DNA of 64,000 nucleotides from Rhodanobacter sp. OK091 (lineage in GTDB: Bacteria; Pseudomonadota; Gammaproteobacteria; Xanthomonadales; Rhodanobacteraceae). The stretch spans positions 1,922,001 through 1,986,000 of the forward strand of contig NZ_FRCH01000001.1 of the NCBI RefSeq assembly GCF_900142825.1. The letters run 5' to 3'. Position 1 is the stretch's first letter; the number at the start of each line of letters is the position of its first letter. Below are positions 16,834-25,930 of this stretch, one piece after another. Both the position numbers and the translations under genes were made by a program. The notes beneath the pieces are model-generated. The model was not told the DNA's origin. It was given only the letters and a program-made list of their open reading frames with translations, and did no database searches.

Positions 16834-16937
16834 AAGCTCGACTCCCCTTGGAGAAACGGCAGGCCTGAAGACGGACGTCCAGACGTCTATGGATCACCGC
16901 GATGTGACCATGCGGACGCATGGCCATAGCTCACCTC

Positions 16938-16953
16938 AGCAAGCGCCGTGCCA
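16938..16953 (-). promoter_or_regulatory. Sigma-54 promoter of torF-glnK-amtB
   Basis: On the minus strand TGGCAC-N5-TTGCT, an exact match to the sigma-54 -24/-12 consensus. The expected start of transcription is near 16926, giving a leader of about 93 nt before the porin ATG. Confidence 0.8.
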
Positions 16954-17048
16954 CAGCACGCAAGCGTTGCTGAACCTGGATCGACAGGGGTTGTGGCGCG
17001 TCTATCGCGCCCCGTTAGCACCATCAACACCCGAGTGCATGGCTGGTT

Positions 17049-17065
17049 TGCACTGTTCCAGTGCG
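17049..17065. promoter_or_regulatory. NtrC-like dyad upstream of torF
   Basis: TGCAC-TGTTCCA-GTGCG, i.e. TGCAC-N7-GTGC(A/G), with the inner dyad GCACT-N5-AGTGC perfect. This matches the NtrC site TGCAC-N7-GTGCA at all but one position. It is centred about 130 bp upstream of the predicted sigma-54 transcription start, a usual enhancer distance. Confidence 0.6.
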
Positions 17066-17186
17066 TGTACGGGCGGCCGACCGTGTACGCGATGACGCCT
17101 CATTCCGGAAGCAAAACCCGTAAGCTATGGCGCTTCATGCCGGTCATCGTCCGCCGGCACGTCTTCAACCTGCAACGGAACGTCCC

Positions 17187-17984
17187 GTGACCGATCTTCT
17201 TCACGTCATCCTGCTCGGTATCATCGAAGGCATCACCGAATTCCTGCCCATCTCCAGTACCGGCCATCTGCTGATCGCCGAGAAATTCGGGCTCGGCGCC
17301 CGCTCGGACCTGTTCAATGTCGGCATCCAGGCCGGTGCGATCCTGGCGGTGACGCTGATCTACTGGAAGCGCATCTGGCAGCTGTTCACGCAATGGCGCG
17401 TACCGGCCAACCGCGACTACCTGCTGAAGCTGCTGGTGGCGTTCCTGATCACTGCGGTGCTGGGTTTCATCGCGGTGAAGCACGGCTTCAAGCTCCCCGA
17501 GACGGTCACGCCGGTTGCATGGGCGCTGGTGATCGGCGGTTTGTGGATGATTGCCGCCGAGGGGCTGGCCGCGAGCCAGCCCGATCGCAGCGAGGTGACC
17601 TGGAAGGTGGCGATCCTGGTCGGTATCGCCCAGATGATCGCCGGCATTTTTCCGGGCACGTCACGCTCGGCCGCAACCATCTTTACCGCAATGCTGGCCG
17701 GCACCAGCAATCGCGCGGCGGCCACCGAGTTCGCCTTCCTGGTCGGCATTCCGACCATGTACGCGGCGACCGGCTACGAATTGCTGAAGGTGCTCAAAGG
17801 CGGCGGCGCGGCGCATGAGGACTGGACCGCGCTCATCGTAGGCTTCGTCGTCTCGGCGATCGTCGCCTTCGTCGCGGTGAAGTGGCTGCTCGGCTACATC
17901 CGTACGCACCGCTTCACATGGTTCGCGATCTACCGCATCGCACTCGGCGTGGCGCTGCTGTTGCTGGTGCCGGCCGGGGCGTGA
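17187..17984 (+). CDS. uppP: Undecaprenyl-diphosphatase UppP (BacA family)
   Basis: A 265-residue integral membrane phosphatase that recycles undecaprenyl pyrophosphate to the lipid carrier used for peptidoglycan and O-antigen. Hallmarks: EGITEFLPISSTGHL near the N-terminus and PGTSRSAATI around residues 155-165, which supply the catalytic Glu, Ser and Arg residues, in a frame of about eight membrane spans. The GTG at 17187 is chosen because the protein then starts VTDLLHVILLGIIEG like the family; GGA lies 8 nt upstream. Convergent with the LysR gene, with a 25-bp gap. Confidence 0.95.
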   Translation: MTDLLHVILLGIIEGITEFLPISSTGHLLIAEKFGLGARSDLFNVGIQAGAILAVTLIYWKRIWQLFTQWRVPANRDYLLKLLVAFLITAVLGFIAVKHGFKLPETVTPVAWALVIGGLWMIAAEGLAASQPDRSEVTWKVAILVGIAQMIAGIFPGTSRSAATIFTAMLAGTSNRAAATEFAFLVGIPTMYAATGYELLKVLKGGGAAHEDWTALIVGFVVSAIVAFVAVKWLLGYIRTHRFTWFAIYRIALGVALLLLVPAGA

Positions 17985-18009
17985 CGCTTCGAACGTCGCC
18001 GTAACGCTC

Positions 18010-18981
18010 TTACGCGACGGCGGCTACACGCTCGCCGCGCTCGGCCTGCTCGGCCTTGATCCGTGCCGTGATCCGGCATTGCGGTTCGCTGGTGCGCTGG
18101 AACAGCTCGTTGGCCCACTCGATGAACGCCTGCACGCGCGCCGACAGATGCCGTTTCTGCGGGTAGACGATCCACACCGGGGAGCCGGTGGAAATCGTAT
18201 CGGTCATCACGATCTCCAGCTGGCCCTTGGCCAGCGCGCTGGCGGCGAGGCAGTGGGCGATCTGGATGATGCCCAGGCCGGCGACCGCCGCTTGAATCAC
18301 CGATTCGCCGTCGTTGATCAGCATGTGTGCGTCGATATCCAGCGCAACGCGCCCGCTCGGCGTGTCGAACTGCCATTGGTAGGGCTTGCCGGTGTTCGGA
18401 TAGACGTAGTTGATGGCGCGATGCTGCTTGAGGTCCTCGATGCTATGCGGCGCGCCATGCTTGCGCAGATAGTCCGGCGAGGCGCACAGAACATTGTTGA
18501 AGTAGCCGAGCTTGCGCGCGATCAGGTTGGAATCGGCCAGTTCACCCATGCGGATGGCGCAGTCGTAACCTTCTTCATTGAGGTCGAAGTGGTAGTCGCA
18601 CATGGCCAGCTCGAGCCGGATGTCCGGATAGCGCTGCTCGAACTCGGCCAGATTCGGAATCAGCGCGGCACGGCCGATCGCCGAATGGGCAGCTACCCGC
18701 AACTTGCCTACCGGGTGGCTGCGCGCATGCCCTAGCGCTTCGGTCGCCTCGGCCAGATCGGCGAGGATCTCCTTGCAACGTGCATGGAATGAGGCCCCAT
18801 CGTCGGTCAACCGCAACGAACGGGTCGAACGGAACAGCAACCGGGCGCCGAGTTGGGCTTCCAGCCGGGCGACAGCCCGGCTGACCCCCGACGGGGTCAT
18901 CCCCAACTGACTGGCAGCGGCGGCGAAGCTCTTGGCTTCGACTACCCGGACGAAGGTCGAAATTGCTGAAAAGTCTTCCAT
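18010..18981 (-). CDS. LysR family transcriptional regulator
   Basis: A 323-residue regulator. Residues 1-60 form the winged HTH (FAAAASQLGMTPSGVSRAV, LEAQLGARLLFRSTRS). Residues about 90-295 form the substrate-binding fold of the DmlR/AaeR-like subgroup (LAMCDYHFDLNEEGYDCAIR). A basic tail of about 20 residues follows. It is divergent from the efflux operon starting at 19125 across 143 bp, the standard layout for a LysR regulator of the adjacent operon, so control of the RND pump is inferred. MexT and BpeT are LysR regulators of related MexEF-type pumps, although subgroup features here differ. Confidence 0.92.
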   Translation of the reverse strand: MEDFSAISTFVRVVEAKSFAAAASQLGMTPSGVSRAVARLEAQLGARLLFRSTRSLRLTDDGASFHARCKEILADLAEATEALGHARSHPVGKLRVAAHSAIGRAALIPNLAEFEQRYPDIRLELAMCDYHFDLNEEGYDCAIRMGELADSNLIARKLGYFNNVLCASPDYLRKHGAPHSIEDLKQHRAINYVYPNTGKPYQWQFDTPSGRVALDIDAHMLINDGESVIQAAVAGLGIIQIAHCLAASALAKGQLEIVMTDTISTGSPVWIVYPQKRHLSARVQAFIEWANELFQRTSEPQCRITARIKAEQAERGERVAAVA

Positions 18982-19124
18982 TGCCTGGATTCCTGGCCGA
19001 TTCGTGATCGCGAGTCATGAGTGTAGTGCGCAAGAAACGGATTTTCTATACCGCCAGGTACACCTATTCTCTCGACCCTTCGCCGGGGATGTGTGCCCGG
19101 CCTGTCAGATTCTGGGAGCGCAAC

Positions 19125-20378
19125 ATGAAAAAACAATGGATGCTGATACCTCTGATAGCCGCTGGTGTGATCGGCAGCTGGGTTCTCCTGCATGGCGGCA
19201 ACAGCCAGGCGCAAACCCCGGCTGGCGGCGGTCCGGCTGAAGTCACGGTCGCGCAGGCCTTGACCCGCCAGGTCAGCGACAGCGCCGAATTCACCGGCCG
19301 GCTGCAAGCGGTCAGCACGGTGCAGGTGCAGCCGCGGGTCGGCGGCTTCGTGGATTCGGTGCATTTCCAGGAAGGTGCGCTGGTGCACAAGGGCGATGTG
19401 CTGTTCCAGCTCGATCCGCGCCCGTATCAGGCCGAGGTCGACCGGCTCAGCGCGAATCAGGCGCAGGCCCGTGCCGAGTTGAGCCTGGCCGAGACCAACC
19501 AGCGTCGCGCCGAGATGTTGCTGGCCCAGCATGCCGTGGCGCAGCAGGAAGCGGATCGCCAGAGCACGACCGAACAGAGCGCGCGTGCGCAGCTGGCGGC
19601 CAGCACGGCCGCACTGGCCGCCGCACGCCTGAACCTGGATTTCACCCAGGTGCGCTCGCCGATCGATGGCCGCGTCAGCAATGCCCGGGTCAATCCCGGC
19701 AATCTGGTCACCAGCAGCGACGTGTTGACCAGCGTGGTCTCGGTCAATCCGGTCTATGTCTATTTCGATGTGGACGAACAGACCTGGCTCAAGCTCGACC
19801 ATCTGCGCAGCGGCGCGGCGAAGGCCGGACGCAACGCGCGGATCGAGGCCGCGATGGGGCTGGCCGACGAACCTGGCCATCCGCATGAGGGCCGCCTCGA
19901 CTTCGTCGACAACCAGCTGCACGCCGGCTCCGGCACGATGCGCCTGCGCGCGGTGTTCGACAACGCCGATGGGCTGTACACGCCAGGCCTGTACGCCCGC
20001 GTGCAGCTGCAAAGCGGCCAGGCACGTCCGCGCCTGCTGGTGGACGACCGTGCGATCGGCACCGACCTCGGCAACCAGTTCGTCTACGTGGTCGACAAGC
20101 AGCACAAGGTGGAATACCGCAAGGTCAGCACCGGTGCGCTGTTTCATGGCCTGCGCGTGATCGAAAGCGGTCTGGATGCCAACGACGTGGTGATCGTCAA
20201 CGGCCTGCAGCGCGTGCGCCCCGGTGCCGAGGTCAACCCGCAGAAGGTGGCCATGCAGTACCGGCTCGATGCCAGCGACAAGGCGCTGGTCGAAGCCGCT
20301 CCTGCAGCCCAGCCGGATGCCGACAACACGCGCACCGCGCAGGCCAACACGGCGACAGCGAAGGGTCCGCAAGGTTGA
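19125..20378 (+). CDS. RND efflux periplasmic adaptor (membrane fusion protein), MexE-like
   Basis: A 417-residue adaptor linking the inner-membrane pump to the outer-membrane channel. An N-terminal membrane anchor (KKQWMLIPLIAAGVIGSWVLL) is followed by the lipoyl-like motif VQVQPRVGGFVDSVHFQEG, a hairpin rich in Ala/Gln/Arg (residues about 105-160), RSPIDGRVSNARVNPGNLV, and beta-barrel and membrane-proximal domains. The tail is Ala/Thr rich. GGGAG lies 6 nt before the ATG at 19125. First gene of a four-gene operon; its sequence style is closest to MexE/BpeE adaptors. Confidence 0.93.
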   Translation: MKKQWMLIPLIAAGVIGSWVLLHGGNSQAQTPAGGGPAEVTVAQALTRQVSDSAEFTGRLQAVSTVQVQPRVGGFVDSVHFQEGALVHKGDVLFQLDPRPYQAEVDRLSANQAQARAELSLAETNQRRAEMLLAQHAVAQQEADRQSTTEQSARAQLAASTAALAAARLNLDFTQVRSPIDGRVSNARVNPGNLVTSSDVLTSVVSVNPVYVYFDVDEQTWLKLDHLRSGAAKAGRNARIEAAMGLADEPGHPHEGRLDFVDNQLHAGSGTMRLRAVFDNADGLYTPGLYARVQLQSGQARPRLLVDDRAIGTDLGNQFVYVVDKQHKVEYRKVSTGALFHGLRVIESGLDANDVVIVNGLQRVRPGAEVNPQKVAMQYRLDASDKALVEAAPAAQPDADNTRTAQANTATAKGPQG

Positions 20379-20390
20379 GCACACGCTCCC

Positions 20391-20509
20391 TCCCCTAAGT
20401 GCAGCAGGGGAGGGCTGGGGAGGGGTGAAGCCCTCCAGCGAACCGCATAGCAAGAGCAAGCGTTACCCCCTCCCCACCTCCTCCTGCGATGCAGGGAGAG
20501 GAGCAAAGA
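20391..20509. repeat. G/C-skewed imperfect inverted-repeat element
   Basis: Between the adaptor and pump genes lies a run of complementary blocks (CCCTCCCCT ... AGGGGAGGG; CTGGGGAGGGG ... CCCCTCCCCA; TGCAGGGAGAGG). It contains AAGAGCAAGCG, which recurs in the inverted repeat after fbp (56580 onward). It looks like a dispersed intergenic repeat able to fold as RNA rather than coding DNA. Confidence 0.5.
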
Positions 20510-20513
20510 AGAC

Positions 20514-20534
20514 CGAAGCCGCGAAGCGGCTTCG
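20514..20534 (+). promoter_or_regulatory. Intercistronic hairpin upstream of the pump gene
   Basis: Perfect 9-bp stem CGAAGCCGC-GAA-GCGGCTTCG ending 3 nt before the GAGG ribosome binding site of the pump gene. There is no T-run, so an mRNA-stabilising or expression-balancing hairpin is more likely than a terminator. Confidence 0.5.
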
Positions 20535-20549
20535 TCGAGGATTCATTGC

Positions 20550-23500
20550 ATGAAAAACATTGCCCAATTCTTTGTCGATCGGCCGATCATGGCCGCCGTG
20601 CTGTCGCTGCTGTTCGTGATCACCGGCTCCATCGCGGTGTTCAAGCTGCCGATCAGCGAATACCCGGAAGTCGTGCCGCCCACCGTCGTGGTGCGCGCGG
20701 CGTATCCCGGCGCCAACCCCAAGGTCATCGGCGAAACTGTCGCCACGCCGCTGGAGGAACAGATCAACGGCGTCGAGGGCATGCTCTACAGCTCTTCGCA
20801 GGCGACCAGCGATGGCGCACTGACCCTGACCGTGACGTTCGCGCTGGGTACCAACCTCAACACCGCCCAGGTCGACGTGCAGAACCGCGTGGCGCAGGCC
20901 CTGCCCAAGCTGCCGGAAGAAGTGCAGCGACTCGGCGTGACCACGCAGAAGAGCTCGCCCGACCTCACCATGGTCGTGCATCTCACCTCGCCGGATCAGC
21001 GCTACGACATGCTGTACCTGTCGAACTACGCGCGGCTGCACGTGAAGGATGTGCTGGGCCGGCTCGACGGCGTCGGCGACGTGCAGATCTTCGGCGCCGG
21101 CGAATACTCGATGCGCGTGTGGCTGGATCCGCAGAAACTGGCGCAGCGCGGGCTCACCACCGGCGACGTCATCAGCGCGATCCGCGAGCAGAATGTGCAG
21201 GTCGCCGCCGGTGCGCTGAATGCGCCGCCCGGGCCGACCAATTCCGCGTTCCAGCTCAACATCAACACCCGTGGCCGACTGGTCAGCGAAGACGATTTCC
21301 GCAACATCATCGTGCGCACCGACGCGAATGGCGGCGTTACCCATCTGAACGACGTGGCCAAGGTCGACCTGGGTTCCAACAACTACGCGCTGCGCAGCCT
21401 GCTCGACAACAAGCCGGCGGTGGCGCTGCCGATCTTCGCGCGGCCCGGCTCCAATGCGATCCAGATCTCCGACGAAGTGCGCGCCACCATGACGCAGCTG
21501 AAGAAGGAGTTCCCGCAAGGCGTCGACTACTCGATCGTGTACGACCCGACCGTGTTCGTGCGCGGCTCGATCGAGGCGGTGGCGCACACCTTGCTGGAAG
21601 CGATCCTGCTGGTGGTGCTGGTGGTGATCCTGTTCCTGCAGACCTGGCGCGCTTCGATCATTCCGCTGGTGGCGGTACCGGTATCGCTGATCGGCACGTT
21701 CGCGGTGATGTACCTGGCCGGCTTCTCGCTCAACGCGTTGTCGTTGTTCGGGCTGGTATTGGCGATCGGCATCGTGGTCGATGACGCGATCGTGGTGGTG
21801 GAGAATGTGGAACGGCATATCGAGCTGGGCCAGTCGCCGAAGGAGGCCACGCGCCATGCCATGCACGAGGTCACCGGCCCCATCGTGGCGACCGCGCTGG
21901 TGCTGTGCGCGGTGTTCATCCCGACCGCGTTCGTCAGCGGTCTCACCGGCCAGTTCTATCGCCAGTTCGCTCTGACCATCGCGATCTCCACGGTGATCTC
22001 GGCGTTCAACTCGCTGACCCTCAGCCCGGCGCTGGCCGCGGTGTTGCTGAAGAGCCACGACACACCGAAGGACCGCCTCACCCGTGCGATCGACCGCGCG
22101 TTCGGCTGGCTGTTCCGCCCGTTCAACCGCATGTTCCGTCGCGGCTCGGAGCGTTACGTCGGCGGCGTGAAGCGCATCCTCAGCAAGGGTTCGATCGCGC
22201 TGGTGCTGTACGCCGGCCTGATCGCCCTGACCGCGTTCGGCTTCTCGCACGTACCGACGGGCTTCGTGCCGGGCCAGGACAAGCAGTACCTGGTGGCGTT
22301 CGCACAACTGCCCGATGCAGCTTCGCTCGATCGTTCCGAAGACGTGATCCAACGCATGGGCGCCATTGCGCTGAAGCAGCCTGGCGTGGAACACGCGGTG
22401 GCGTTCCCGGGCCTGTCGATCAACGGTTTCACCAACTCCACCAACTCAGGCATCGTGTTCGTCACGCTGAAGCCGTTCGAGGAGCGCCGCAGCGCGGAGC
22501 TCTCGGCCGGCGCGATCGCCGGCGCGCTGAACCAGAAGTTCGCGTCGATCCAGGATGCGTACATCGCGGTATTCCCGCCGCCGCCGGTGATGGGGCTGGG
22601 CACGATCGGTGGCTTCCGCCTGCAGCTGGAAGACCGCAGCGATCGCGGTTTCGAGGAGCTGTACAAGCAGACCCAGAACCTGATCGCAGCAAGCCGGAAG
22701 GATCCGGCACTCGCCGGACTGTTCTCCAGTTTCCAGGTCAGCGTGCCGCAAGTGGACGCCGATGTGGATCGCGAGAAGGCGAAGGCCGAAGGCGTGAACC
22801 TGGCCGACGTGTACCAGACCATGCAGGCCTACATGGGCTCGCTCTACGTCAACGACTTCAATCGTTTCGGGCGCACCTACCAGGTGAACGTGTCGGCCGA
22901 TCCCGAGTTCCGGCATACGCCGGAGGACATCCTGCAGCTGAAGACGCGCAACACGCAGGGCCAGATGGTGCCGCTGGGTTCGTTCGTCACCGTGCAGCAA
23001 GGTGCCGGTCCGGATCGCGTGCAGCACTACAACGGTTACCCGACAGCCGAGATCAACGGCGGCCCGGCGCCGGGCTTCAGCTCCGGCCAGGCGCAGGCGG
23101 CGATTGAAAAGCTGGCGAAGGACAACCTGCCCAACGGCATCAGCTTCGAGTGGACCGAGCTGACCTATCAGCAGATCCTGGCCGGAAACACCGCGATTCT
23201 GGTGTTCCCGTTGTGCGTATTGCTGGTGTTCCTGGTGCTGTCGTCGCTGTACGAGAGCTGGTCGCTGCCGCTGGCGGTGATCCTGATCGTGCCGATGGTG
23301 TTGTTGTCCGCGATTGCCGGCGTGTGGCTGAGCGGCGGCGACAACAACATCTTCACCCAGATCGGATTGATCGTGCTGGTCGGACTGGCGTGCAAGAACG
23401 CGATCCTGATCGTCGAGTTCGCCCGCGAACGCCAGCATGAAGGCATGGCTCGCCATGAGGCCGTGCTGGAAGCGGCGAAGCTGCGGTTGCGCCCGATCCT

Positions 23501-23741
23501 GATGACGTCGTTCGCCTTCATCATGGGTGTGGTGCCGCTGGTGACCTCGCACGGTGCCGGTGCCGAGATGCGCCATGCGATGGGCGTGGCGGTGTTCTCC
23601 GGCATGCTGGGCGTAACCATCTTCGGGTTGATCTATACCCCGCTGTTCTATGTCCTGATTCGCGCCCTGGTCGAGCGTCGCGAAGCGCGTGCGGCTGCGC
23701 GCGCCGCGGCACACGCACTGCCGGCGCTGGAGAACCACTGA
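20550..23741 (+). CDS. RND multidrug efflux permease, MexF/OqxB-like (HAE1)
   Basis: A 1063-residue proton-driven inner-membrane transporter of the AcrB fold. It starts MKNIAQFFVDRPIMAAVLS, contains ISEYPEVVPPTVVVRA and the porter repeats, 12 predicted membrane spans, and the TM4 relay GLVLAIGIVVDDAIVVVENV carrying the two proton-relay Asp residues. The YPEVVPP-VVVRA-YPGANPKVI pattern and overall length fit MexF/BpeF/OqxB, which usually export chloramphenicol, quinolones and small phenolics; the actual substrate is inference. GAGG lies about 9 nt upstream. The stop overlaps the next ATG by 1 nt. Confidence 0.96.
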   Translation: MKNIAQFFVDRPIMAAVLSLLFVITGSIAVFKLPISEYPEVVPPTVVVRAAYPGANPKVIGETVATPLEEQINGVEGMLYSSSQATSDGALTLTVTFALGTNLNTAQVDVQNRVAQALPKLPEEVQRLGVTTQKSSPDLTMVVHLTSPDQRYDMLYLSNYARLHVKDVLGRLDGVGDVQIFGAGEYSMRVWLDPQKLAQRGLTTGDVISAIREQNVQVAAGALNAPPGPTNSAFQLNINTRGRLVSEDDFRNIIVRTDANGGVTHLNDVAKVDLGSNNYALRSLLDNKPAVALPIFARPGSNAIQISDEVRATMTQLKKEFPQGVDYSIVYDPTVFVRGSIEAVAHTLLEAILLVVLVVILFLQTWRASIIPLVAVPVSLIGTFAVMYLAGFSLNALSLFGLVLAIGIVVDDAIVVVENVERHIELGQSPKEATRHAMHEVTGPIVATALVLCAVFIPTAFVSGLTGQFYRQFALTIAISTVISAFNSLTLSPALAAVLLKSHDTPKDRLTRAIDRAFGWLFRPFNRMFRRGSERYVGGVKRILSKGSIALVLYAGLIALTAFGFSHVPTGFVPGQDKQYLVAFAQLPDAASLDRSEDVIQRMGAIALKQPGVEHAVAFPGLSINGFTNSTNSGIVFVTLKPFEERRSAELSAGAIAGALNQKFASIQDAYIAVFPPPPVMGLGTIGGFRLQLEDRSDRGFEELYKQTQNLIAASRKDPALAGLFSSFQVSVPQVDADVDREKAKAEGVNLADVYQTMQAYMGSLYVNDFNRFGRTYQVNVSADPEFRHTPEDILQLKTRNTQGQMVPLGSFVTVQQGAGPDRVQHYNGYPTAEINGGPAPGFSSGQAQAAIEKLAKDNLPNGISFEWTELTYQQILAGNTAILVFPLCVLLVFLVLSSLYESWSLPLAVILIVPMVLLSAIAGVWLSGGDNNIFTQIGLIVLVGLACKNAILIVEFARERQHEGMARHEAVLEAAKLRLRPILMTSFAFIMGVVPLVTSHGAGAEMRHAMGVAVFSGMLGVTIFGLIYTPLFYVLIRALVERREARAAARAAAHALPALENH

Positions 23742-25183
23742 TGAAAATGTCTCTCAAGGTCGCCGCGCTGAGCGCAGCCCTGGCTCTGGCCGGTTGCGCC
23801 AGCGTGGGCCCGAACTATCACGAAGCGAAACCCGCCGCGCCACAGCTGCAGGGACTGGACGCGGCACAGGAGAACAATGCGCAGTTCCAGGCCGCGTGGT
23901 GGAAGCAGTTCAACGATCCCACGCTGGATGCGTTGATCCAGCGCGCAGCGGCCAACAACCTGGACCTGCGCATCGCGGTGGCGCGTCTGCATGAATCGCG
24001 GGCGCTGCTCAGCGGTGCCAAATCCGAACAGCTGCCGACGATCGATACCGACGTGAACTACACGCGCAGCCGCGGTCAGCAACCGGGCTTCGGCACGCAG
24101 CGGCAGACGGTGACGACGTACCAGGCCGGCTTCGACGCGTCGTGGGAACTGGACCTGTTCGGCGGCGTGCGCCGTTCGGTGGAGGCGTCCCGGGCCGATC
24201 TCGGCGCCAGCGAAGCGGCGCTGCACAACGCGCAGATCAGCCTGCTGGCCGAGGTCGCACGCAACTATTTCGAATTGCGCGGCAGCCAGCTGCGGCTGGA
24301 CATTGCCCGGCGCGACATCGAAAGCCAGCAGCAGACCGTCCATCTGACCGACCTGCGCCAGCAGCTCGGCTCCGGTTCCGAGCAGGACGTGGCCAGCGCG
24401 AAAGCCCGCCTGAGCGCGGTGCAGGCGCAGCTGCCGCTGCTGCAGACGCAGGCCAGCGCCAACGAATTCCGGCTCGCCGTGCTGCTCGGTGAGCGGCCGG
24501 GTGAGCTCGACATCGACGTCTCGCCGAAGAGCTTCTCGCCGATTGCGGTAAGCCTGCCGATCGGCGACGCCGGCGACGTGCTGACGCGCCGCCCGGACGT
24601 GCGTATCGCCGAGCGCCAATACGCCGCCGCCACCGCGCGTATCGGCGTAGCCAAGGCGGATTTCTTTCCGCACATCACGCTGGGTGGCTTCCTCGGTTTC
24701 CTTGCCGGACGCAGCAATGATTTCGGCAGCCCGTCGACGCGCGCATGGTCGCTGGCACCGAGCATCAGCTGGTCCGGCCTGAACATCCAGCGTGTGCGCG
24801 CCAACCTGCATGCCAGCGAAGCGCGCGCCGACGCGGCGCAGGCGAACTATCAGCAGACCGTGCTGCTGGCGATCGAGGACATCGACAACGCGGTTACCGG
24901 TTTCAACCAGCAACGCCTGCGCGTCGATCACCTGATCGAACAGAGCACGCAGAGCAAGCGTGCCGCCGACCTGGCCCGCGTGCGCTACCAGGAAGGCGCC
25001 ACCAGCTTCCTCGAACTGCTCGACGCCGAGCGTACCCAGCTCGCTGCCGAAGACGATCTGGCCCAGGCCGAGGCAGCGATCAACACCCGTGCCGTGGCGC
25101 TGTACAAGGCGCTCGGCGGCGGCTGGCAGGCTTGCGGCGACGAGCATTGCAGCGCCGTGGCCAAGTCCGACGCCGCACCATGA
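23741..25183 (+). CDS. NodT-family outer-membrane efflux lipoprotein (OprN/OprM-like)
   Basis: A 480-residue TolC-type channel. Lipoprotein signal LALAGCAS puts the acylated Cys at residue 20. The mature part opens VGPNYHEAKPAAPQ and has the duplicated outer-membrane efflux domains: AAANNLDLRIAVARL in the first half and RRPDVRIAERQYAAATARIG in the second, with long coiled-coil helices. It completes the tripartite pump with the two upstream genes. Its start overlaps the pump stop (TGATG) and its stop overlaps the next gene (ATGA), so translation is coupled along the operon. Confidence 0.95.
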   Translation: MKMSLKVAALSAALALAGCASVGPNYHEAKPAAPQLQGLDAAQENNAQFQAAWWKQFNDPTLDALIQRAAANNLDLRIAVARLHESRALLSGAKSEQLPTIDTDVNYTRSRGQQPGFGTQRQTVTTYQAGFDASWELDLFGGVRRSVEASRADLGASEAALHNAQISLLAEVARNYFELRGSQLRLDIARRDIESQQQTVHLTDLRQQLGSGSEQDVASAKARLSAVQAQLPLLQTQASANEFRLAVLLGERPGELDIDVSPKSFSPIAVSLPIGDAGDVLTRRPDVRIAERQYAAATARIGVAKADFFPHITLGGFLGFLAGRSNDFGSPSTRAWSLAPSISWSGLNIQRVRANLHASEARADAAQANYQQTVLLAIEDIDNAVTGFNQQRLRVDHLIEQSTQSKRAADLARVRYQEGATSFLELLDAERTQLAAEDDLAQAEAAINTRAVALYKALGGGWQACGDEHCSAVAKSDAAP

Positions 25184-25920
25184 GCCGGCCGGCCCGACGT
25201 GTGCCGGCGACGGCGACCGCACCGGTCTATCGCGTGGCGCTGGTCACCGGCGCCAACCGCGGCCTCGGCTTCGAGGTGGCGCGCCAGCTCAGCGAGCGCG
25301 GCATGACCGTGCTGCTGGGTGCGCGTGATTTCGACAAGGGCTTGCACGCGGCGCGCAAACTCGCCGGAGCTCCCGGCGAAGTGATCGCGGTGCAGCTCGA
25401 CGTGACCCGGCAGGACGAGGTCGACACCCTGGTCCGCTGGACCGACGTTACCTACGGCCGGCTCGACGTGCTGGTCAACAACGCCGGCGGCCATTACGAC
25501 CACGACGCTGCGGCCAGCACTAGCGACATCACGCCGGCGCATGCTGCGCTGGAGACTCACCTGTTCGGCAGCTGGCGTCTGTCGAGCGCGTTGCTGCCGC
25601 TGATGCGGCGGCATGGTTACGGCCGCATCGTGAACGTATCGAGCGGTTGCGGCGCCAGCGGCTCGACCAGCGCCAGCTGCGTAGCCTATCGCACCTCCAA
25701 GGCCGCGCTCAACGCCTATACTCGAACGCTGGCGGCGGAGCTCGACGGCAGCGGTATCGCCGTCAACGCGGTGTGTCCGGGCTGGGTCGCCACCGAACTC
25801 GGCGGCCCCGGCGGCCGACCCGTGGAGCGCGGGGCGGCGGGTATCGTATGGGCGGCCAACCTGCCCGCGCCGGCACCGACCGGACGGTTCTTCCGCGATG
25901 GCGAAGTGATCCCGTGGTGA
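25180..25920 (+). CDS. Short-chain dehydrogenase/reductase, last gene of efflux operon
   Basis: A 246-residue classical SDR. Seen: the nucleotide-binding TGANRGLG, the NNAGG motif, a catalytic Ser in IVNVSSGCGASGS, and YRTSKAALN giving the Tyr-Lys pair. The Arg at the end of TVLLGAR favours NADPH. It starts within the channel gene stop (ATGA), so it belongs to the efflux operon. It may reduce a carbonyl substrate or signal of the pump, comparable in logic (not homology) to MexS next to MexEF-OprN. Substrate unknown. Confidence 0.92.
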   Translation: MSRPARRVPATATAPVYRVALVTGANRGLGFEVARQLSERGMTVLLGARDFDKGLHAARKLAGAPGEVIAVQLDVTRQDEVDTLVRWTDVTYGRLDVLVNNAGGHYDHDAAASTSDITPAHAALETHLFGSWRLSSALLPLMRRHGYGRIVNVSSGCGASGSTSASCVAYRTSKAALNAYTRTLAAELDGSGIAVNAVCPGWVATELGGPGGRPVERGAAGIVWAANLPAPAPTGRFFRDGEVIPW

Positions 25921-25930
25921 ACCGCCGACC

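Larger units (their letters stand above)
16834..17186. other. Intergenic control region between torF and uppP
   Basis: A 353-bp gap between divergent genes. On the minus strand it carries a sigma-54 element at 16938-16953 and an NtrC-like dyad at 17049-17065. A near-repeat CGTGTACG occurs twice between 17065 and 17092. No open frame here looks coding. The uppP promoter must also be in its right half, but I cannot pick one out. Confidence 0.55.

Noticed and set aside
18982..19124. LysR T-N11-A operator in the divergent region
   Set aside because: Several loose matches, none symmetrical or positioned well enough to single out.
20463..22394. Long minus-strand frame opposite the RND pump gene
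   Set aside because: Antisense shadow: Arg/His/Gln-rich translation with no domain, fully inside the well-defined pump gene.
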